DNA of 64,000 nucleotides, from positions 141,640 to 205,639 of the forward strand of contig NZ_JBNILH010000009.1 in NCBI RefSeq assembly GCF_050107595.1. Direction: 5' to 3'. The position numbers and the translations under genes were made by a program. Shown piece by piece: positions 32,518-41,522 of the stretch. Positions within the stretch are counted from its first letter, which is position 1; each line of letters opens with the position of its first letter. Below the pieces are notes generated by a model. That model ran no database searches, was not told the origin of the DNA, and saw only the letters and a program-made list of their open reading frames with translations. Source of the stretch: Bacillus_AB infantis_C. GTDB lineage: Bacteria; Bacillota; Bacilli; Bacillales; Cytobacillaceae.

Positions 32518-33780
32518 TTACAATGGCTGGTTTTCACTGAATTCTCTTTCAGCTGCAGGGAAAATCAGTATAAATTCAGTCCCTTTATTCTTGTCGCTGA
32601 TGATTTTATAGTGCCCATCAAGCCGTTTAATTATATCAAATGAAATAAGCAAACCCAGGCCGGTGCCTTTCGTTTTTGTTGAATAATAGGGGCTGCCAAG
32701 CTGTTTAATCTGTCCAGGTGAAAGACCTGTGCCCTCATCTTTTATTTTTACGGATACTTCTTTCTGATCCTGCTCTGCGGTGACAACGATAGAACCTCCG
32801 TCCGGCATCGATTCAACCCCGTTTTTTATGAGATTGATAAGCAGCTGCTTAAATTCATTTGCATTCCCATATATAAACAAATCCTCCTGGGCACGGCAGA
32901 TGATTTCTGTTTGGGATAAAAGCGCAAAAGGCCTGATGAATTCGGAAATTTCTCTTACAAGATCTGTTAGCGACAGCTTTTCCTTTGAGGTTATTGAAGG
33001 CTTAGCCAGCGAGAGGAAGTCCGAAATAATATGATTTGCCCTGTCAAGTTCTTCTAGTGAAGTTGCAACATATGACCGCTGGCCGTCTGTCAGGTTATGT
33101 TCATCCTTCATAAGCTGCAGGAATCCTCTGATTGTCGTCATGGGGTTTCTTATTTCATGGGCAACAGAGGCTGCCAGCTGGCTGATGGCATTGGATTTGT
33201 CTGCTGTTTGAAGCTTTTCAGCCATTTCCGAGTGCAGTCGGTACATTTCCATAATATAAATGGCAGCACATAGACTGATAAAAGATAAAAGAAAGAAAAG
33301 GCCAAGGTTCACGGCATTCTGAATATGCCCGGTCTGCAGGAAATAAATCAGCCTGGTAAGCGTGATAAAAAAATAAAAAGCAAAAGCAACGATTGTTTTA
33401 CCCAGAATGTTCATTCTCTGGTATTTTTTCCGCATAAAAAGCATCGGCAGCGATATAATAAAATAATTTACGAGAGTAACATAAAGATTATCTGCATTAA
33501 AAAGGGCCATGAATATCAGAAGGGCGGCGATTGACAAATACCCTCCCAAAGGTCCAAGATAGAAAAAGCAAAAAAATACAGGTATGAACTTCATATCAAA
33601 TTCAAGGCCATTGGCCATTCTCACAGGAAATGCCAGTGTCAGCATCAAGGAGGCAGCGGCAGCAAAAAACATGAGCCATGCTCTTTTTTCATGTTTCAAG
33701 CTTATGTTGTGCATAAGCGGGATAATCAACATGATAAAAAAATGAAGAAATAGATTCTCAGCAAACTCCCGCAACTTCAT
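32518..33780 (-). CDS. membrane sensor histidine kinase, KinB-like
   Basis: A 420-residue kinase. Six or so transmembrane helices fill residues 5-190 in the 5TM-receptor style of sporulation kinase KinB. The cytosolic part has H-box SVAHEIRNPMTTIRGF near 210-225, N-box LINLIKNGVESM, G1 DEGTGLS, F-box YYSTKTKG and G2 GTGLGLLIS. The EIRNP form is the HisKA type found in KinA-E. It may feed the sporulation phosphorelay; no response regulator is adjacent. The ATG at 33780 has a GGAGG only 3 bases away, so the ATG at 33813 remains possible. Confidence 0.87.
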   Translation of the reverse strand: MKLREFAENLFLHFFIMLIIPLMHNISLKHEKRAWLMFFAAAASLMLTLAFPVRMANGLEFDMKFIPVFFCFFYLGPLGGYLSIAALLIFMALFNADNLYVTLVNYFIISLPMLFMRKKYQRMNILGKTIVAFAFYFFITLTRLIYFLQTGHIQNAVNLGLFFLLSFISLCAAIYIMEMYRLHSEMAEKLQTADKSNAISQLAASVAHEIRNPMTTIRGFLQLMKDEHNLTDGQRSYVATSLEELDRANHIISDFLSLAKPSITSKEKLSLTDLVREISEFIRPFALLSQTEIICRAQEDLFIYGNANEFKQLLINLIKNGVESMPDGGSIVVTAEQDQKEVSVKIKDEGTGLSPGQIKQLGSPYYSTKTKGTGLGLLISFDIIKRLDGHYKIISDKNKGTEFILIFPAAEREFSENQPL

Positions 33781-33906
33781 CAGCCTCCACTCTAAAAGTA
33801 CTATCAAAAACATTATAGCAAATATTATGAAAATGAATAGGCGGCATTTCAGAAGCCTTCAAAGGACTTTACAAATTAGCCAATAAAAATCAAAGGAATG
33901 GTAGTT

Positions 33907-34485
33907 ATGGACAATCAAGACAGGAAAATGCTCAGAATGAAAGATATCGTTAGGGAAGGAGACCCCATTTTACGAAAAAAAACAGCTGAAGTAACGGTCC
34001 CTCTCAATCAGGAAGACCATGATATCATGGAAATGATGATAGAATACTTAAAAAACAGCCAGAATCCTGAATTGGCCTCAAAATATCAGCTCAGACCTGG
34101 AGTCGGCCTCTCTGCAAACCAGATTGGGGAAGATAAAAGAATGTTCGCTGCCTTCTTCAGGGATGAAAAAGGGGATGTAAAAGAACTGAGGGTTTTCAAC
34201 CCTAAAATCGTCAGCCATTCTGCGGCAATGGTCTATCTTCCGGAAGGGGAGGGCTGTCTTTCGGTCGACAGGGAGGTTAAAGGCTATGTTCCCCGCTACG
34301 AAAGAATAAAGATTAGATATTCCGATGAAAAAGGCGAGAAGGTGGAGATGCGCCTAAAAGGGATTGCATCTGTCATCGTCCAGCATGAAATTGATCATCT
34401 GAACGGCATCATGTTTTATGACCGCATCAACAAAGACAATCCTTTCGAGCTGCCTGACGGTGCAGCGGCTGCTGAGTTGTTTTAA
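33907..34485 (+). CDS. def: peptide deformylase
   Basis: A 192-residue Fe/Zn enzyme that removes the formyl group from nascent peptides. All three motifs are intact: GVGLSANQIG near 66-75, EGCLSV near 117-122 (metal Cys) and QHEIDHLNG near 161-169 (two metal His and catalytic Glu). The 12-residue insert after motif 1 marks the Gram-positive type 2 class, similar to Bacillus YkrB. AAAGGA precedes the start; a terminator follows. Confidence 0.95.
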   Translation: MDNQDRKMLRMKDIVREGDPILRKKTAEVTVPLNQEDHDIMEMMIEYLKNSQNPELASKYQLRPGVGLSANQIGEDKRMFAAFFRDEKGDVKELRVFNPKIVSHSAAMVYLPEGEGCLSVDREVKGYVPRYERIKIRYSDEKGEKVEMRLKGIASVIVQHEIDHLNGIMFYDRINKDNPFELPDGAAAAELF

Positions 34486-34500
34486 TAGAGTAAAAAACAG

Positions 34501-34529
34501 AAAAAAAGGAGCGAATCGCTCCTTTTTTT
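34501..34529. terminator. bidirectional terminator
   Basis: AAAAAAAGGAGCGA/TCGCTCCTTTTTTT hairpin between def and the converging gene, whose stop it overlaps. Confidence 0.9.
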
Positions 34530-34818
34530 AGTATGGGTCGTTATCTGTGAAAGAAACTGAAGAAATGGCCTGTTCAATTGCTCGGTATGCCTGGCCGAAA
34601 GCTGCTGACGAGGAAGGGGTCCCTTCATTCAGCAGCTCTTTACTGCTGTTTCGGGCATGTGTCAGACTGTTGATGAGATCCTGGATCATAATCTTTTTAT
34701 CCCCGGCTGTTTCTTTTAGTTCTTCAAGCTCATTGATGCATGAATCCAGATCCAGGGACTCAGGATGTTCAAAATTTTCCTCCAGCAGCTGTTTAATATG
34801 TTCTAATTGTTCTTTCAT
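34528..34818 (-). CDS. small helical protein, unknown
   Basis: I do not recognise this 96-residue protein. It is acidic and helical, opening MKEQLEHIKQLLEENF, with leucine-spaced heptads suggesting a coiled coil up to about residue 60, then a Ser-rich stretch TPSSSAAFGQAYRAIEQA. The ribosome site AAGGAG is well placed. It lies between def and the ftsH-like gene with no evident operon. Confidence 0.6.
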   Translation of the reverse strand: MKEQLEHIKQLLEENFEHPESLDLDSCINELEELKETAGDKKIMIQDLINSLTHARNSSKELLNEGTPSSSAAFGQAYRAIEQAISSVSFTDNDPY

Positions 34819-34997
34819 ATTGGATTCTCCTTATCAGACTCAAAATAGTGCAAAGTTTTTCAAGCGATGCACGAAATAGACTTGATTTACAGAGGCTGCA
34901 CACAGCAGGAGCCTCCATTTTCCTTACAAACCTTCTAATCCTACACCGCTAGTTTGGCTGTTCTCCATGGCTTTATACAGTCTTTTTTCAAAACAAA

Positions 34998-35022
34998 GAA
35001 AGCAGCCGACCGGGCTGCTTTC
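34998..35022 (-). terminator. terminator of ftsH-like gene
   Basis: GAAAGCAGCC/GGCTGCTTTC stem, 5-base loop, followed on the minus strand by TTTGTTTTG, just after the ftsH-like stop. Confidence 0.8.
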
Positions 35023-35030
35023 TGCTGATC

Positions 35031-36773
35031 CTATACTGTTATAAGTCCTGCTTCCTGCAGATTCGATGGTTCGCCAACAATTCCCTGAACCTCTGCACCT
35101 TCTAATGTTTCCTTCTTCAGAAGGGCTGCAACCAGGCACTCAAATTCGTATTCATGGGTTTTAATAAGCATTTCTGTTTTCTCCAAAGCCTGCTGGAACA
35201 GCTCTTGCATCTTGGCTTCTTTTTCCGCTTTGACAAAGGTCAGCTTGAAACCGTCCTGGAATAAGCCGATTTCTACCATCTGCTCAAGGATATGCTTGGC
35301 CTGCTGGACATCGCCGCTGACCCCGATGCTGTGCTCCCCGAGGTAAAGCCTTTCTGCCACTCCGCCAGCCAGAATCATGCTGACCTGGTCCAGGAGTTCG
35401 CTGCTGGTTGACAGATGGAGCTCCTTCGGTATAGGAGCTACATATCCCAGTGCCTGACCGCGGGGAATGATTGTAGCTTTTCTTACTGAACCAGGCTTGG
35501 TGATGGCAGCAATCAAAGCATGTCCAGCTTCATGGATGGCAACCCTCTTTTTCGTCTCAGGGTCCTGAAGCGGTCGTGTTGTGCTTCCTAGCACCGTTCG
35601 GTCGATCGCAAAATCAAGGTCTTCTTTATCTATTTTTTCTTTCCCGTTCCGGATGGCCCTTCTGCTTGCTGTTTCAAAGAGAGAGCTGATGTCCGCTCCA
35701 GAGAAGCCGGAAGTGCTTTCGGCCAGTGCCGGCAGGGAAGCTGCTACATCTTCTGCGAGAAGCTTGCCTTTTGTGTGGATGCTGATGATTTCCTGCCTTC
35801 CTTTAGTATCCGGAAGCGGAACAAGGAAAGAGAAGTCAATCCTGCCTGGACGGAGGAATGCATCATCAAGCATATCCTTTCGGTTGGTAGCAGCAATGAA
35901 TAAAATGCCGTCATTGGAGTGGCCGCCGTCAAGCTGTACAAGCAGCTCAGTCAAAGTTTTCTCGCTTTCGTCCCCGCCATGCTGCTTCCGCTTGCCGGCA
36001 AGAGCATCGACTTCGTCAATAAAGACGACTGCAGGGGAATGCTTCCTGGCATTCTGGAATAAGCTCCTGACTCTTGAGGCGCCTACGCCGACAAACATTT
36101 CATTAAATGAGGATCCGCTGGTTGAAAAGAATGAAGCACCGATTTCCTTTGCAATCGCCTGTGCAAGCAGCGTCTTGCCTGTACCTGGAGGTCCATAGAG
36201 CAATATTCCCTTTGGCGGCTTCACACCAAGCTGGATGGATGCTTCCCGGTCTTTAATAATGGAAAGTGTCTGGAGAATTTCTTCCTTCATTTCATCCTGA
36301 AGGCCCCCGATATCATCCATCGTGATGGCAGGAAGAGGCTTTGCCTTGCTGGCGCTGTTTTTCATTGAATTGGCAGTAGATATTCCTTTACCGGATTTCT
36401 GGAGATAAAGGCCGATCCCTGCAAAAAGGATCAGCGTTCCACCCAAAATCCAGAACGTATATGGATTTGCGGAAGAATAGCTGTACTGGATATTATAATT
36501 TTCGATCAGTTTGGCAACCATTTGGCTGTTTGGAGGCACCTGAGACACATACTCAGCTGTTCCTGCGGTCAAATGGAGGGTGCCGTTTTTCATTTCTTTT
36601 AAAATGACAGTTTCACTTTGGTGATCCTGAATGATATTTTCTATGGAAGAAAAGGGAATGGTAACTTCTTTGCTGCCGGATAGACTGAACCACAGTGCAG
36701 CAGCAGCTATTAGAATGGCCAATGAAATAAGGGGGACAGGTTTCGAAATTTTTTTGAAAGTGGATTTCAACAA
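35031..36773 (-). CDS. FtsH-like membrane AAA+ zinc protease (paralogue)
   Basis: A 580-residue ATP-dependent membrane protease. Two transmembrane helices (about 13-31 and 106-124) flank a small external domain. AAA motifs: Walker A GPPGTGKT at 194-201, pore loop FVGVG, Walker B VVFIDE near 249, and arginine finger RPGRID. Zinc motif HEAGH at 414-418, with the third ligand Asp in SGDVQQAKHI. It is shorter than housekeeping FtsH and the C-terminal end is diverged, so it is probably a second FtsH. It starts with TTG (36773, or the next TTG at 36770, better spaced from TAGGAGG). Confidence 0.88.
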   Translation of the reverse strand: MLKSTFKKISKPVPLISLAILIAAAALWFSLSGSKEVTIPFSSIENIIQDHQSETVILKEMKNGTLHLTAGTAEYVSQVPPNSQMVAKLIENYNIQYSYSSANPYTFWILGGTLILFAGIGLYLQKSGKGISTANSMKNSASKAKPLPAITMDDIGGLQDEMKEEILQTLSIIKDREASIQLGVKPPKGILLYGPPGTGKTLLAQAIAKEIGASFFSTSGSSFNEMFVGVGASRVRSLFQNARKHSPAVVFIDEVDALAGKRKQHGGDESEKTLTELLVQLDGGHSNDGILFIAATNRKDMLDDAFLRPGRIDFSFLVPLPDTKGRQEIISIHTKGKLLAEDVAASLPALAESTSGFSGADISSLFETASRRAIRNGKEKIDKEDLDFAIDRTVLGSTTRPLQDPETKKRVAIHEAGHALIAAITKPGSVRKATIIPRGQALGYVAPIPKELHLSTSSELLDQVSMILAGGVAERLYLGEHSIGVSGDVQQAKHILEQMVEIGLFQDGFKLTFVKAEKEAKMQELFQQALEKTEMLIKTHEYEFECLVAALLKKETLEGAEVQGIVGEPSNLQEAGLITV

Positions 36774-36878
36774 TTTCCCTCCTAAATGAATCTATCTCCA
36801 TTATAGGAAAACTTGTTCGGACTGTATAGATTTATGCAAGGGAAAAAACATGTAATTTTTGGTAAAAGGTTTTAATCT

Positions 36879-37802
36879 CTATTTTACAGGGTATTTAAAA
36901 AGCTTCTTGACAAGGAAGTCGAGGACCGTCTTGTTAACAGCGGACACTCCCATGATGATCAGAACTCCGCCGATGCTGCCGTATAATGGGATTCTTTCCC
37001 CGAGAATAAGGATCGCTGCCAGCAATGTAAACAGCGGTTCAAGGTACATCATGACCGAAACCTGAGTCGCTTCGAGCACCTCAAGCGCCTTTCCCCAGTA
37101 CCAGTAGCCCAGGGCCGATACAAAAATGCCAAGAAATAGCAGGTGCAGCCATCCATCGAAAGGGAGGGTATACAGTACTTCAAATCCGCCATTTCTCAAT
37201 AAAAATGGCAGAGTCGCAAAGCAGCCTATCAGGCTTGTCCAAAAGGTGAGGGCAAGAGAAGAATAGGGAAGTGCGAATTTCTTGGACAAAATAGAATAAA
37301 CCGCCCAATTGAAGGTGCTGAAGAGCAGGAGAAAATAACCAAGTCCAGGCTTGAATTGAAGTGTTCCCCCTGAATTTTCCGCCGAAATGGCCAATACCCC
37401 TGTAATGGCAATCATCATTCCCCCAATTTTAAGGAGAGAAAGCTTTTCAGATAAAAAGAGGAAGGAAAGCAGACTAGTAAATACAGGCGTGAAAGAAATC
37501 ATCCAGCCGGCAGCAGAGGCATCCAGCGTCAGCATGGCAGAGGCCTGTACCATTTGATGGATGAACACCCCTAACACCGAAAGAATAAAAACTTGGGCGA
37601 AATGCTCTTTTTTTATGTAAAAGGATTCTTTGAATATTATGAGAAGGCAGCCAAGGAAGATGGCAGCAATCATAAATCTTAAGGAAACCAGGGCACCCGG
37701 TGCCAAATAATCTACCAGCCATTTGACTGAAACAAAAGAAACCCCCCAGAACGCAATTGCCAAAAGTGCGTACCATAAAGATAGAACCCGATTGCCCAGC
37801 AT
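36879..37802 (-). CDS. EamA/DMT-family transporter
   Basis: A 307-residue membrane protein with ten transmembrane helices in two EamA repeats. AIAFWGVSFVSVKW near the start and NWAVYSILSKKF opening the second half are typical; each repeat ends in a PLFTLLAAILILGE-type helix. It probably exports a metabolite or amino acid; the substrate cannot be read. The ATG at 37802 follows GGGAGGCGGG. Confidence 0.87.
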   Translation of the reverse strand: MLGNRVLSLWYALLAIAFWGVSFVSVKWLVDYLAPGALVSLRFMIAAIFLGCLLIIFKESFYIKKEHFAQVFILSVLGVFIHQMVQASAMLTLDASAAGWMISFTPVFTSLLSFLFLSEKLSLLKIGGMMIAITGVLAISAENSGGTLQFKPGLGYFLLLFSTFNWAVYSILSKKFALPYSSLALTFWTSLIGCFATLPFLLRNGGFEVLYTLPFDGWLHLLFLGIFVSALGYWYWGKALEVLEATQVSVMMYLEPLFTLLAAILILGERIPLYGSIGGVLIIMGVSAVNKTVLDFLVKKLFKYPVK

Positions 37803-38056
37803 GATTCCCGCCTCCCACCAGCCTTCCATTATTTTTATTCAATAAGCAAGGAAAATAGAATGGAAGATGTAATTGCAGAGAAGTCAGAAACTCATAAATT
37901 GATAGTGATAGGAAATTTATGCCAGTTGAGAATGGTTTTATGAAAATCTATCAAATAAATCGCTGCGTACAAATAGGGCAGATGTCAGAATAGCAAGAAG
38001 ACAGTATGCTGAATCGGCCCATCCTAACCAGTTTTTCCCCGGATGGAGGAATTTGC

Positions 38057-38980
38057 ATGAATAAATATCTGAAGAAAGTATTCCTGGAAGATGAAGAGGC
38101 TTGCAGGGTTCTTAAGGACCTTCTGCTAGCAGGGAATTTGATGAAATATCAATACAATTGGTCAGGGCAAGCAGCAATTTTTATTTTCCTTTATTAGGAG
38201 AAAGGAGAAGACCATCCTGAGGCTTATGCCTAATGCTTCCTCAGAAAGAATAAAGACCGAAATGGATTTTCTGCAGGAAATGCATAATAAATATGATTAT
38301 TCATTATACCCTTTGTCAGCAGGGGACGGTTCAAGCACAAAAACGGCAGACTACAGGCCAATCGGCAAGCTGCCAGCTGCTGTGCTTTCATTCATTCATG
38401 GAGAGATAGATGAGGTCAGTGTTCTGGACAGCAGCCAGCTGGAGAATTGGGGGTCGGCCCTGGGTAAATTCCACCTTGCGTCACAAGGCTTTCATGGAAA
38501 AGCCTGAGTGGATTGATCATACCCTGAAAAACAGCAATAAGGCAGTAAGGAGCGAATTTGAAGCTGTTTCCGATTGGATGATGAATCTCCATGCTGCAGA
38601 GGGAAAAGAGGGCCTCATTCATTTCGACTTTGAACTCGACAACCAGATCTGGGATGGGAAAAAGATCCATCCAATTGATTTTTGAAAGTTTTTCTTATTC
38701 CTGGTTTGCTGCTGATATTGCTTTTGCTTTAAGGGATTTGCCTATAGGGGGCATGGAATATGATTGCTTCATACTAGGGTACAGACGTCATAAGGACATA
38801 TTTGAAGAAGAATTGTCCTGGATTCCGATCTTCCAGAGGTGGCACGATTTATATACTTTTGCTGCAGTAATCAGGGCTGGAGATATCAATTTCACTTCCG
38901 GGCAGGAGTCCCATTGGCTATATCAGCTTGATGAAAAGCTGAATAGAAAATTGCGGCAGTATCTTGACAATCGAAAATAA
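38057..38980 (+). pseudogene. degenerate aminoglycoside-phosphotransferase-family kinase
   Basis: Homology to PF01636-type phosphotransferases runs through at least three frames in succession. Pieces are MNKYLKKVFLEDEEAC (38057 on), IRRKEKTILRLMPNASSE and PIGKLPAAVLSFIHGE, then the catalytic-loop equivalent LIHFDFELDNQIWDG, and FESFSYSWFAADIAFALRDL to the end at 38980. Frameshifts occur near 38190, 38500 and 38680. A strong GGAGG remains before the original ATG. It is unlikely to give active protein unless the shifts are sequencing errors. Confidence 0.85.
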
Positions 38981-39017
38981 GTAGCGTATATTTAATTCCA
39001 ATAAAACTTATAGGAAT

Positions 39018-39125
39018 ACTCTTATCCAGAGAGGCGGAGGGAATTGGCCCTATGAAGCCTCGGCAGCAGACTCCTTGCGAGAACTGTGCCAAATCCAACA
39101 AGCGGAAGCTTGGAAGATGAGAGGA
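39018..39125 (+). promoter_or_regulatory. SAM-I riboswitch (S-box)
   Basis: The S-box core is clear: CTCTTATCCAGAGAGGCGGAGGGA, GGCCCTATGAAGCC, CGGCAGC, GTGCCAAATCC and the closing GGAAGATGAGAGG, with P1 formed by CTCTTATC and GATGAGAG. It is followed by a terminator. The controlled genes are a small FbpA-like protein and an alpha/beta hydrolase. Confidence 0.93.
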
Positions 39126-39144
39126 GCGGCAGCCATTCGCGCAT

Positions 39145-39189
39145 AAAGCCTCTTCTGCTTCCGGGCCATCGGACAGAAGGGGTTTTTTT
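39145..39189 (+). terminator. SAM-I riboswitch terminator
   Basis: AAAGCCTCTTCTG pairs with CAGAAGGGGTTTTTTT, giving a long stem ending in seven Ts. Confidence 0.88.
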
Positions 39190-39208
39190 ATTGAAGGAAA
39201 AATTAACA

Positions 39209-39355
39209 ATGACAAAAGAAGATAAAAAGGATCAGCTGATTTCAGAACTGCTGTCCATGGGTATATACAAACAAAAAGGCCGGCAGCTGTTTCAGGTGCC
39301 GTATGAAGAACTTTTAAAACTTTATCAGGAAAACAGATCTTACAAGAATGAATAG
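39209..39355 (+). CDS. Fur-regulated-basic-protein (FbpA)-like small protein
   Basis: A 48-residue protein with the FbpA-family pattern: LISELLSMGIYKQKGRQLFQVPYEELLKLY. In Bacillus subtilis FbpA, FbpB and FbpC are small basic proteins linked to the Fur-regulated small RNA FsrA in iron sparing. Here no Fur box was seen; the gene is instead behind a SAM-I riboswitch. The frame ends 17 bases before the next start. The start follows AAGGA with a long spacer. Family call is by motif. Confidence 0.7.
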   Translation: MTKEDKKDQLISELLSMGIYKQKGRQLFQVPYEELLKLYQENRSYKNE

Positions 39356-39371
39356 AGGGAAGGGACTATAT

Positions 39372-40178
39372 ATGTCAGAAAGCATTAAAATACCTTGGAA
39401 GGATAAGCACCTGTGCGGATCGGTGGATTTTCCGGCAGGATTCAGCAAAAACCGCCGCTATCCCCTGGTCATCATCTGCCATGGGTTTACAGGCAGCCGT
39501 ATTGGCGTCGACAGGCTATTCGTAAAAGCTTCCAACCGGCTCACTGCCGATGGGTATCTTGTCCTCCGCTTTGACTATGAGGGCTGCGGGGAGAGCCCGG
39601 GTGACTATGGTGAAACAGGTCTTCACGCTTTGCTGGAGCAGACTTTATCTGCCGTCGATTTTGCAGGGAAGCTTAAATATGCAGACCCTCATTCGCTTTC
39701 ACTCATTGGCCACAGCCTCGGCGGAGCCGTTGCCGTTCTGGCTGCATCAAAGGATGACCGCATCCGGGAGCTAATCATATGGTCGGCTTCTGCAAAGCCA
39801 TATCAAGATATCGCTTCCATTGTCGGCAGGGAAAAGGTAAAGGCACTGGACAAGGGAGCTTCACTGGATTATCTGGGCTATCAATTAACGGAAAAATATT
39901 TTTCATCACTGAAAAGATATGAACCATTGGAAGAGCTTGCGGCATACCGGAGCGATGTCCTGATTGTGCATGGAACAGCTGATCGAGATATCCCCGTATC
40001 ACACTCGGGAAAATATGCAGAAGAATTCAGGAAGCGGAAGGAAGGATCATGTTCTTTGCATTATGTTGAAGGAGCCTGCCACACTTATTCAGCAGGCCGC
40101 AGCTTTGCAGAGCTGATCGATTGCACCTCAGAATGGCTCAATGCTTTCAGGGATCAGCAGTCATATGCATCCCTATGA
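39372..40178 (+). CDS. alpha/beta hydrolase
   Basis: A 268-residue serine hydrolase-fold protein. The oxyanion region CHGFTGS is near 34-40, nucleophile elbow GHSLGG near 116-121, the acid Asp in HGTADRDIPV near 208-217 and catalytic His in GACHTYS near 237-243. It resembles acyl esterases or thioesterases. The SAM-I riboswitch upstream implies expression when SAM is low, so a role in sulphur or methionine metabolism, such as ester or thioester cleavage in homoserine acylation, is possible but unproven. The ATG at 39372 follows AAGGGAC. Confidence 0.87.
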   Translation: MSESIKIPWKDKHLCGSVDFPAGFSKNRRYPLVIICHGFTGSRIGVDRLFVKASNRLTADGYLVLRFDYEGCGESPGDYGETGLHALLEQTLSAVDFAGKLKYADPHSLSLIGHSLGGAVAVLAASKDDRIRELIIWSASAKPYQDIASIVGREKVKALDKGASLDYLGYQLTEKYFSSLKRYEPLEELAAYRSDVLIVHGTADRDIPVSHSGKYAEEFRKRKEGSCSLHYVEGACHTYSAGRSFAELIDCTSEWLNAFRDQQSYASL

Positions 40179-40192
40179 ACTGAAAAAACGCT

Positions 40193-40227
40193 GAAAAGGA
40201 CCGGGAACTGAAAGATCCGGTCCTTTC
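40193..40227. terminator. bidirectional terminator
   Basis: GAAAAGGACCGG/CCGGTCCTTTC hairpin between the hydrolase and the converging tetR-type gene. Confidence 0.85.
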
Positions 40228-40230
40228 TGG

Positions 40231-40812
40231 TCATTTTAGGATTCTATCCAGGTAGCGGCGGAGGGTTTTTTCTATTCTGTCCGGTTTCAGACGTTCAGGT
40301 TCGAACATGCTGTGCAGGGCAAGCCCGTCAATGAAACTGTATAACATTTCAGTCTCAAGATCCAGATCCAGGCCATCCTTCAGCTCGCCTTTGGACTTTA
40401 GAAAGTCTATCATTTGAACAATCCCCGTATAAATCCCCTGCTTCAGGCTGCGGAATTCCTCCTTTTGCCTGCTGTAAGCAATAAACGCAAACCAGACCTC
40501 CATTTCTGCCATTTTCTCATCTGTGGTTGGAGTAATTTCAAGCAGAATATTGAAAACCTTTTCCCTTGGCGGTAAATCCTTTGATGCAATCTCCGAAACC
40601 CTGTTTATCACATTTTCATTTACCAGCTTCATGGCATAGACAAGCAGTTCATCTTGTGTGGAAAAGTAGTGGCGCAGTGCCCCAAGAGAAACACCGGCTT
40701 CTGCTGCGATATTGCGGACAGACGCACCTTCCATTCCTTTATCCAGAATAACCTGCCAGGTGGCTCGGGCAATTCTTTTTTTCCTTTGTTCATGATCAAC
40801 TATCTTAGGCAT
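40231..40812 (-). CDS. TetR-family transcriptional regulator
   Basis: A 193-residue regulator. The DNA-binding domain has ATWQVILDKGMEGASVRNIAAEAGVSLGALRHYF, the usual three-helix HTH (about 15-55). The C-terminal ligand domain includes VWFAFIAYSRQKEEFR, similar to BetI-like members. It is divergent from a membrane protein gene, with an inverted repeat between them, so it probably represses that gene and itself. The ligand is unknown. Confidence 0.88.
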   Translation of the reverse strand: MPKIVDHEQRKKRIARATWQVILDKGMEGASVRNIAAEAGVSLGALRHYFSTQDELLVYAMKLVNENVINRVSEIASKDLPPREKVFNILLEITPTTDEKMAEMEVWFAFIAYSRQKEEFRSLKQGIYTGIVQMIDFLKSKGELKDGLDLDLETEMLYSFIDGLALHSMFEPERLKPDRIEKTLRRYLDRILK

Positions 40813-40855
40813 GGTTTCAGTTTAACAGACCATAACACAGGTTTCAATTTTAAAT

Positions 40856-40869
40856 AATACACTTGTATT
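40856..40869. promoter_or_regulatory. putative TetR-type operator
   Basis: AATACA-CT-TGTATT inverted repeat in the divergent intergenic region; a related half AATACAAGAGTACT follows at about 40899-40913. Confidence 0.6.
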
Positions 40870-40928
40870 GCAAAAATTATGATGTTATGATGAGTTTAAA
40901 CAATACAAGAGTACTGGAAGGGGAAGGT

Positions 40929-41486
40929 ATGAACTGGATACTGTGGGTCATTATCGGGTGTGAAGCCGGTTTTTGGGTTTTAATATTGGCCGGCCTTTCT
41001 ATGCGTTATCTTTTCGGAAAAAAGAAAACCGGTCTCATCCTGCTCGCGATGACTCCTGCAGTGGATCTGATCCTGCTGGCAGCAGCAGCAGCGGATTTAT
41101 ACAGAGGCTCAGAAGCAACACAGGCACATGCTTTGGCTGCCGTATATATTGGTGTGTCGATTGCCTTTGGAAAAAGTATGATCAAGTGGGCAGACGAAAG
41201 GTTTTTATATTACATCGCCAAAAAGGGCAAACGGCCGGAAAAAAGATATGGTTTGGAACATGCAAGGCATAATATAAAAGGTTTTGCCAGACATGCGGCT
41301 GCATATCTCATCGGGGCTGCATTGCTGTTGGGAACTGTGCTTATCGCAGATGATCCGGGTAGAACGGAAGCTCTATCCGGAGCCGTGAAAATATGGTCGA
41401 TTGTTCTGGCAGCAGATTTGATTTATTGCATCAGTTTTTTTATCTGGCCAAAGGCCCCTCAAAAGAACAAAGAGATGAATATATGA
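40929..41486 (+). CDS. membrane protein, probable TetR target
   Basis: A 185-residue protein with four or five transmembrane helices (starting MNWILWVIIGCEAGFWVLI) and a basic loop KKGKRPEKRYGLEHARHN. I do not recognise a specific family; similar proteins are annotated as hypothetical membrane proteins beside TetR regulators in Bacilli. The ATG at 40929 follows GGAAGGGGAAGG. It is divergent from the TetR gene and likely controlled by it. Confidence 0.65.
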   Translation: MNWILWVIIGCEAGFWVLILAGLSMRYLFGKKKTGLILLAMTPAVDLILLAAAAADLYRGSEATQAHALAAVYIGVSIAFGKSMIKWADERFLYYIAKKGKRPEKRYGLEHARHNIKGFARHAAAYLIGAALLLGTVLIADDPGRTEALSGAVKIWSIVLAADLIYCISFFIWPKAPQKNKEMNI

Positions 41487-41489
41487 AAG

Positions 41490-41522
41490 AATATCCCGCC
41501 TCAACCTTCGAGGCGGGATATT
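41490..41522. terminator. bidirectional hairpin terminator
   Basis: AATATCCCGCCTC/GAGGCGGGATATT perfect 13-bp stem between the membrane protein gene and the converging pseudogene. Confidence 0.8.

Noticed and set aside
34924..35139. Short minus-strand frame downstream of the ftsH-like gene
   Set aside because: It mostly repeats the ftsH-like end and terminator in another frame, with no ribosome site.
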